Shown: one piece after another, positions 1 through 4,336 of the stretch
Layout: every line of letters begins with the position of its first letter
Numbering within the stretch: position 1 is the first letter of the stretch
Assembly (NCBI GenBank): GCA_013002105.1
Contig: JABDKS010000758.1
Coordinates: forward strand, 1-6,086
DNA: 6,086 nucleotides
From: Pirellulaceae bacterium
GTDB taxonomy: Bacteria > Planctomycetota > Planctomycetia > Pirellulales > Pirellulaceae
Reading direction: 5' to 3'
Notes under the pieces: generated by a model
Seen by the model: only the letters and a program-made list of their open reading frames with translations
Databases searched by the model: none
What the model was told of the DNA's origin: nothing
Made by a program: the position numbers and the translations under genes

Positions 1-425
1 ATTTCACGCAGGATCACGTCGGGCGTGCGTTATTCACAGCGGACGTCAATCGAGACGGGCGCAACGATGTATTGATCACACACATGGACGAACAGGCGAG
101 ATTATTGATCAACCAGAGCGAAGATGAAAACCACCAAATCGCGTTTCAGTTGGTTGGGTCCAGCGTGAGTCGCGACGCCATCGGAGCGGTTGTGCGATTC
201 ACCGCTGGGGGCCGCAGTAGGACGTTGTGGTCGCTTGCCGGTGACGGGTACATGTGTGCCAATGAGCGATTGCTGCGCGCCGGGTTGGGAACCGCCGATC
301 AGATCAAAGATCTGACGATCGCGTGGCCGGATGGTACCGTGGACTCGATCGGCACATTGAACGCTGACACCGAGTACTTGGTCGTGCAGGGCGACGGCCA
401 AGCATTTGAATTGAGCCAATATTAA
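1..425 (+). CDS. C-terminal part of an FG-GAP/VCBS propeller protein with ASPIC/UnbV domain (5' end outside window)
   Basis: The frame is open from the window edge (first full codon at 3) to TAA at 423-425, giving 140 visible residues. It is the tail of a larger gene, so the internal TTG at 72 and ATG at 84 are not real starts. Visible residues 14-22 (DVNRDGRND) form a calcium-binding FG-GAP/VCBS loop, and the following LITHMDEQARLLINQ matches the end of the last propeller blade in the two other large genes here. Residues about 56-130 are an ASPIC/UnbV domain (PF07593 type): SRDAIGA, AGDGYMC (Cys85), GLG and WPDG. By analogy with the complete paralogue at 594-3710 it probably has an exported propeller and perhaps N-terminal TPRs, but that part is not visible. 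It converges on the 594-3710 gene, with 168 bp between the stops. Family assignment is firm; biological function is unknown. Confidence 0.9.
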   Translation, partial: FTQDHVGRALFTADVNRDGRNDVLITHMDEQARLLINQSEDENHQIAFQLVGSSVSRDAIGAVVRFTAGGRSRTLWSLAGDGYMCANERLLRAGLGTADQIKDLTIAWPDGTVDSIGTLNADTEYLVVQGDGQAFELSQY

Positions 426-442
426 AGTTGTTTGGATTTCTC

Positions 443-497
443 GTCGGCCAGCACCTGTCCTGATGCGGTTTTGCCAGGACAGCTCCTGGCGACCGAC
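443..497. repeat. Long imperfect inverted repeat between convergent genes; possible bidirectional transcript-end hairpin
   Basis: The two arms are 443-462 and 475-497 around a 12-nt loop (463-474). Pairing is GTCGG/CCGAC (443-447 with 493-497), CCAG/CTGG (448-451 with 486-489, with bases 490-492 bulged), one A-T pair flanked by C-C mismatches, then CTGTCCTG/CAGGACAG (455-462 with 475-482). That is 18 pairs. A competing 7-bp hairpin, GCCAGGA/TCCTGGC (473-479 with 484-490), overlaps the right arm. It starts 17 nt after the stop of the upstream + strand gene. No T-run follows it on either strand, so it is not a classical intrinsic terminator. It may stabilise 3' ends, stop converging polymerases, or be a dispersed extragenic repeat. 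Confidence 0.6.
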
Positions 498-500
498 TAC

Positions 501-534
501 GGTGATCCGACAATTATGGTGATCCGACAACAAC
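501..534. repeat. Two-copy 17-bp tandem repeat with a 13-bp identical core
   Basis: GGTGATCCGACAA occurs at 501-513 and again at 518-530, a period of 17 bp with a 4-bp spacer (TTAT). A 13-bp exact match in a 168-bp gap is very unlikely by chance. The element lies just right of the inverted repeat at 443-497, and its CCGAC core is also the outer end of that repeat's right arm. It could be a slippage duplication, part of an extragenic repeat unit, or a pair of protein sites; the sequence does not decide. Confidence 0.65.
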
Positions 535-593
535 GATGGCGATGATTCACCGTGTGCGCAAACAATCGGAGGCGTGCCGTCGGACGGTTGGTA

Positions 594-3500
594 TCACCGC
601 CCGATCGGCAACGTGAACGGTTCGTCTTCGTGTTCCAAGATCAACAATCGTTGATCGACGGCGACATCGGTGAACGTTTGTTGTTTTCCGCTGGGCCAGT
701 CGACTTGGATCTCGTCGATGGATTTGGATGGACCCAATCCAAATGGAATCAACGACTCGTTGTTGCAAAAATAGCCGTCGCCGGCCGTAATCCACTCGCT
801 ACGAGTTTGGTCATCGAATCGAATGGTAATCTTTGTTCCGATGCTGTCCCGTTCGCTGACCACTCCAATGAATTGCAACTGGATCCAGTGGTTGTCCGTT
901 TGCGTCGCATTGATCATCAGCGCAGTGGTCTCGCCCAGGTGGGTAATCACAAAATCGTTATTGCCATCACGATTGAAGTCCAGTCGTGCTAAACCACGGC
1001 CCAGATGCGGCGCGTCCCAGTAACCTGAGCGGTCGTCCACGTTCAACCATTCAAACCGGTTTCCTCGGTTAGCAAACAATTGCGCGGGCTGTTGGAACGG
1101 GGCAGCGAGTACTGTCGCATTTTCGATATGCCCATTCGTGACGACCAGATCCAATAGCGAGTCGTTGTCGTAGTCAATCGCTTGCGTGCCGAAACCAAGT
1201 ACTGACGCACTGTGTGTCGACAATCCCCACTGGACGTTGCGGTCTTGAAAACCGGTTTGCCGACCCAAGAACAAACTGACGGTTTGATCTTGAAAGTTGG
1301 TGATGTGCAGATCGATTTTGCCATTGCGGTCAAAATCACCCGCGGCAATGCCCATCGACGCGGTCGCAGCACCGCTGAAACCAAAGGCACACCCTTGCAA
1401 AATTGCCGCGTCGTTCCAGGCGTCCGCGCCGGCGTCTCGTACCCAAAGTTGGTTTGGTTTCAAATCGTTTCCGACGAAGATTTCGTTTCCTGACGCAGGG
1501 TCAAAATCGGTCACGACGACGCCCAGTGCGGGTGATGCCACTTCTTTGTCGCTTGTGATCGGTCTAAAACGCACGTTGCCGGTGCCGTCATTGATGCCCA
1601 GTCGGTCTTTGCCCGCCTGGTACGTTAGCGGACCTAATGTCTGAATCACGTCACCCTGCGCATTCCGCTGTGGAAGTCGGGCGAGATCTGGGTCATGAAT
1701 GTAATTCGACTCGAACAAATCGGGCAGCGCATCGCCTGTCAGATCGGCCACTGCAAGTGACGCTGGCAGCAGCGTCAGATCATTCCGATCATCCAACGTC
1801 TCGCTGGTGAACGTGCCGTCGCCGTTGTTGATGAAGAGTTGATTGGGCCCGATGTTCGCGCAGACCAAGTCGGGGAAACCATCTTGATTCCAATCGCCAA
1901 CAGTCATTCCGCTTGAATAGCGATACTCCGATACGCCGGCGGCTTCGGTCTGTTCTTGCAGGCGGTCATCGACTTGCCGATACAACACGTTGCTCAGTTT
2001 TCCGACGTACGACGGCGGTTCACCGCTGCCCTGTCCCAGGCTCAAATCCACGTGTCCGTCCAAGTCGTAGTCCAACGCCGCTACCGCACCGCCAAGCGTT
2101 TGGTAAATCGTAAATCCCTCGCTCTTTGGACGACTTCCTACTTGGAATACGTGCGTCAGAGAGATGTCGCTTGCAACGTTGTGAAATGTCGCCGCTATCA
2201 GCGGCGGATCGATTTTCTCTGACGAACGAATCGGTGCGGATGCCACCGCGCCGGAGGTTTCTAACTGCGGCAGAGGGTACGTGTCGATTTCGACATCACA
2301 AAGCCGCCGCGATTGGCTGGGAAACCCGGAATTGGACGCGATCAAGTGCTTTCGCTGCTCATTAAGTCCAGCGATTTGCTGTTTTGGCAGTCCACGATGC
2401 AGGCTTTCGATCGATTTCCACATCACGGCTTCCAACTTTCGGTCCAGCTCAAATAACAGGTTGGCCAAGTTGGCAATCTCGTCCACGTTGGGCGGCTGCG
2501 AATCGGCCACACGGTTGTTAGCACGAACCGTGTCCCGGACCGCCCGCCACCGTTCCCCCCAGGTTTCCGCGACGGCGCTCTGCCCTGTCGACTCGAATAA
2601 CGATTGCAATCGTGACATCGATGCCAGGTCGGTTGGATCCCGATCGACCGCTTCTAAGAATGCTCGGATCGCGGGCTTGGTCTTGCCATCGATCATCAAG
2701 AATGCGCCGATGGCGCTCCAGTATTCGGCGAACTGCTTGGTCGCGTCATTCGTCTTGCTGAGCCACCATCGGAACTGATCGTCGTCCTGGGCCTCGGCCA
2801 CCGCGCGACCGTAAAAGGCGACGACCGCAGGTGGTGCGTCGCCGCTTTCGACCAAGGATCGCACTTTGTCGGCGGCCTGCTGATATTGATGTTCGCCAAA
2901 AAGCATCCGCGCTTGCCCCATCGCTCCAATCGGCGTGTAGCGACGACCACCGCCCTCAGGTTGGGGCTCCGACGGATCATCGAACATCGGATCACTGAGC
3001 GATATCAATGCGTGCAATTCATCTTGCAGAATGTTTCCTTGTCGACACAACTGTCGTAGATGCTCGGCAGCTTCGTGGCGTCGCCCTTGACGATTGAGCT
3101 GAAAGGCAAGTTGGCGTCGAGCGACATATGCCTGCGGTGCAAGCCTGAGAACTTTTTCGAAGTTCTTTTGCGATTGGTCGTAGTTTCCCAGTCGCGCGTA
3201 CCAGTCGGCCGATTGTCCTAGCGCCGGTAGCCCTGCTTGAGGATGGTCCTCGGGGATTTCTTCGATGATTTCGATCGCTTGTTCCAAATTGCCGATCGCC
3301 GCGTAAACGTTCGCCAAGCGGAACAAGGCTTCGACGTCATCGGGTGCAGACAACAAAACACTTTGGTAGATGTCGCCAGCTTCGCTGAACTTTCCTTGGC
3401 CCGCCAGTTGGTCCGCACGTGCGATTTTGGTATCACGATCACTCGCGACTGGCGGAACCACTGTCGCCGGCTCGGGCTTCGGCTCTGTGGTCACATCCGA

Positions 3501-3710
3501 TTGGCGGGCAGTCGACGCGTCCCCCGGCTGCTGGCTGGTCGATTGCTCGACCGTCTCGATCTCGGTGGGATTCTTTGACGTTGGCGACTGGGACGAACCG
3601 CAACCACTTAGAACCGATGCGACGAAGATCAGAGCGGTAGCAGTTGCAACACGTTTTGGGGCTGCTCGCCCGGTTGGAAATCGATTCACCAGCGGATTAG
3701 GGATAGGCAT
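594..3710 (-). CDS. Lipoprotein with TPR region, seven-repeat FG-GAP/VCBS propeller and ASPIC/UnbV domain
   Basis: This 1038-residue protein is predicted to be exported and lipid-anchored. Residues 1-37 are a lipoprotein signal: Arg/Lys-rich start, hydrophobic segment about 21-34, and lipobox LSGC with Cys37. Residues 38-90 are a Ser/Thr/Pro/Glu-rich linker. About 92-225 are TPR helices (e.g. GKFSEAGDIYQSVL, GNLEQAIEIIEEI, GNYDQSQKNFEKVLRLAP), and about 262-395 look like weaker TPRs. Seven calcium-loop repeats begin at Asp547, 606, 656, 735, 792, 846 and 911, which suggests a seven-bladed integrin-like propeller. About 952-1025 is ASPIC/UnbV (SERDSIG, TAGDGYFC with Cys982, GLG, WPSG). No catalytic motif is seen; binding or scaffolding outside the cytoplasm is inferred. 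The ATG at 3708-3710 was chosen because it puts the signal peptide at the N-terminus. The longer frame to 3869 begins with a TTG inside a terminator hairpin. The ribosome site is weak (GGA 8 nt upstream). Confidence 0.9.
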   Translation of the reverse strand: MPIPNPLVNRFPTGRAAPKRVATATALIFVASVLSGCGSSQSPTSKNPTEIETVEQSTSQQPGDASTARQSDVTTEPKPEPATVVPPVASDRDTKIARADQLAGQGKFSEAGDIYQSVLLSAPDDVEALFRLANVYAAIGNLEQAIEIIEEIPEDHPQAGLPALGQSADWYARLGNYDQSQKNFEKVLRLAPQAYVARRQLAFQLNRQGRRHEAAEHLRQLCRQGNILQDELHALISLSDPMFDDPSEPQPEGGGRRYTPIGAMGQARMLFGEHQYQQAADKVRSLVESGDAPPAVVAFYGRAVAEAQDDDQFRWWLSKTNDATKQFAEYWSAIGAFLMIDGKTKPAIRAFLEAVDRDPTDLASMSRLQSLFESTGQSAVAETWGERWRAVRDTVRANNRVADSQPPNVDEIANLANLLFELDRKLEAVMWKSIESLHRGLPKQQIAGLNEQRKHLIASNSGFPSQSRRLCDVEIDTYPLPQLETSGAVASAPIRSSEKIDPPLIAATFHNVASDISLTHVFQVGSRPKSEGFTIYQTLGGAVAALDYDLDGHVDLSLGQGSGEPPSYVGKLSNVLYRQVDDRLQEQTEAAGVSEYRYSSGMTVGDWNQDGFPDLVCANIGPNQLFINNGDGTFTSETLDDRNDLTLLPASLAVADLTGDALPDLFESNYIHDPDLARLPQRNAQGDVIQTLGPLTYQAGKDRLGINDGTGNVRFRPITSDKEVASPALGVVVTDFDPASGNEIFVGNDLKPNQLWVRDAGADAWNDAAILQGCAFGFSGAATASMGIAAGDFDRNGKIDLHITNFQDQTVSLFLGRQTGFQDRNVQWGLSTHSASVLGFGTQAIDYDNDSLLDLVVTNGHIENATVLAAPFQQPAQLFANRGNRFEWLNVDDRSGYWDAPHLGRGLARLDFNRDGNNDFVITHLGETTALMINATQTDNHWIQLQFIGVVSERDSIGTKITIRFDDQTRSEWITAGDGYFCNNESLIPFGLGPSKSIDEIQVDWPSGKQQTFTDVAVDQRLLILEHEDEPFTLPIGR

Positions 3711-3792
3711 CAACTGGATCCGCAGTGCGGGTGGAATGGGATAAGTGCAGATGCGGACTGCGACGTCCACACGTGCGAACTGCCGCTGAATC

Positions 3793-3822
3793 AGTCTATC
3801 AATTGCCAGCGCAAACGACCAA
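3793..3822 (-). promoter_or_regulatory. Tentative sigma70-like promoter for the 594-3710 gene
   Basis: Read on the - strand, TTGGTC (3817-3822) and TAGACT (3793-3798) are separated by 18 bp. They match the -35 and -10 consensus only partly (about 3/6 and 4/6). Transcription would start near 3786, leaving a leader of about 75 nt before the ATG at 3710. A promoter in this gap is expected, because the terminator at 3850-3890 separates this gene from the small lipoprotein gene upstream. The exact boxes are a guess. Confidence 0.22.
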
Positions 3823-3849
3823 ATGGCAGAGGGTGCATTGGCGAGGCAT

Positions 3850-3890
3850 AAAAAAACCCCCGCATCCAAGAAGCATGCGAGGGAGTTTTA
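3850..3890 (-). terminator. Intrinsic terminator of the small lipoprotein gene
   Basis: On the - strand a perfect 9-bp stem (one G-T pair) is formed by 3883-3875 and 3865-3857, CCCTCGCAT with ATGCGGGGG. It closes a 9-nt loop and is followed at once by seven T (3856-3850). It lies 38 nt past the stop of the 3929-4117 gene, the usual place for a Rho-independent terminator. On the + strand only a short TTTT (3886-3889) follows, so action is mainly on the - strand. It limits read-through into the 594-3710 gene and rules out a start for that gene upstream of it. Confidence 0.9.
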
Positions 3891-3928
3891 CAGAAGAACT
3901 GGATGGAATCCAGAACGTGAACAATGGT

Positions 3929-4117
3929 TTAATTACCAGGACCGCCACGTTCCTTCATAGCTTCTTCGTAGCCTTTTTGCTCGTCAGCGGTCAATCCGCC
4001 GTCGGTTGCGGTGGCGTCTTTCTCTATGACAGACGTTTCACCGCCGTCACCGCAGCCAGTCATACCTACAGCCGTCAGGCTCAATGCGGCAACAAATGCC
4101 AACGCGAACTTTTTCAT
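3929..4117 (-). CDS. Small secreted lipoprotein, 62 residues, function unknown
   Basis: Residues 1-22 are a textbook lipoprotein signal: MKK start, hydrophobic core FALAFVAALSLTAVG, and a lipobox-like MTGC with Cys22 (Met at -3 in place of the usual Leu). Signal peptidase II processing would leave about 41 residues: a Gly/Asp/Glu/Thr-rich flexible part (CGDGGETSVIEKDATATDGG) and a short predicted helix (LTADEQKGYEEAMKERG) ending GPGN. No known enzymatic domain is visible. The ATG at 4115-4117 is supported by GAGG 6 nt upstream. With its own Shine-Dalgarno sequence and a strong terminator 38 nt downstream it looks monocistronic. Small lipoproteins of this kind are common in planctomycetes, usually as hypothetical proteins. 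A structural or envelope role is possible but not shown. The signal peptide, ribosome site and terminator together make a chance reading frame unlikely. Confidence 0.87.
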   Translation of the reverse strand: MKKFALAFVAALSLTAVGMTGCGDGGETSVIEKDATATDGGLTADEQKGYEEAMKERGGPGN

Positions 4118-4123
4118 CTCAAA

Positions 4124-4127
4124 CCTC
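4124..4127 (-). promoter_or_regulatory. Ribosome binding site of the small lipoprotein gene
   Basis: On the - strand, GAGG within CCCCGAGG sits 6 nt before the ATG at 4117. It is the clearest Shine-Dalgarno sequence in the window and fixes the start of this short gene. Confidence 0.75.
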
Positions 4128-4146
4128 GGGGATTTCTTTAGGTGCG

Positions 4147-4165
4147 TTTATACACACATGTGTAT
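4147..4165 (-). promoter_or_regulatory. Possible -10 box (TATAAA) next to a 10-bp palindrome upstream of the small lipoprotein gene
   Basis: On the - strand TATAAA (4152-4147) would place a transcript start near 4140, about 23 nt before the ATG and just ahead of the ribosome site, which is sensible spacing. No good -35 hexamer exists at 16-18 bp; TTGTGA occurs only 12 bp away. Directly upstream lies the perfect palindrome ACACATGTGT (4154-4163), which sits in the spacer and could be an operator. Both calls are by eye only. Confidence 0.35.
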
Positions 4166-4172
4166 CACAACC

Positions 4173-4201
4173 GAATAATGGGCCATCACGCACCATTATT
4201 C
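4173..4201. repeat. 9-bp perfect inverted repeat upstream of the small lipoprotein gene
   Basis: GAATAATGG (4173-4181) and CCATTATTC (4193-4201) are exact reverse complements separated by 11 nt. The element ends 56 bp from the ATG of the 3929-4117 gene. If the promoter is at 4147-4165 it would be a DNA site upstream of the -35 region. If transcription starts further upstream it would be a leader hairpin. No T-run follows on the - strand, so it is not a terminator for the 4337-6086 gene. Confidence 0.6.
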
Positions 4202-4336
4202 AAGTATGCAAGTCGGCGTTGGCAGCATTTAACCTGCTATTTTTTGATGCCGGAGATCGGAAAAAGCGAGGTTTCGGCGAACGTCCCACCGACGCGGCAG
4301 TTTGTCTGTGTCACGACGGGTTTTACGCACCACCTG
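4202..4336. other. Intergenic stretch downstream of the 4337-6086 gene, no gene seen
   Basis: I see no coding frame with a ribosome site and no strong hairpin with a T-run on either strand. The 8-mer ACGCACCA occurs here at 4325-4332 and again at 4188-4195 in the adjoining upstream region, which is too short to interpret. The end of the 4337-6086 transcript must lie here or involve Rho-dependent termination. Confidence 0.5.

Noticed and set aside
102..533. Open frame of 143 codons on the - strand opposite the first gene
   Set aside because: It is antisense to a well-supported ASPIC/UnbV coding region, has no recognisable domain or ribosome site, and runs through the inverted repeat.
577..587. 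CCGTCGGACGG palindrome in the convergent gap
   Set aside because: Only 5 bp arms around one base; cannot form a hairpin and is expected by chance.
2281..2778. Open frame of 165 codons on the + strand inside the TPR part of the second gene
   Set aside because: Antisense to a convincing TPR coding region, Ser/Arg/Cys-rich as expected for a shadow frame, with no signal peptide or domain.
3725..4141. Open frame of 138 codons on the + strand across the terminator and small lipoprotein gene
   Set aside because: It reads through an intrinsic terminator and opposes a gene with clear signal peptide, ribosome site and terminator.
4222..4246. GCAG/CTGC mini-stem followed by TATTTTTT on the + strand, considered as a terminator
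   Set aside because: The stem is only 4 bp, and no + strand gene lies upstream for it to serve.
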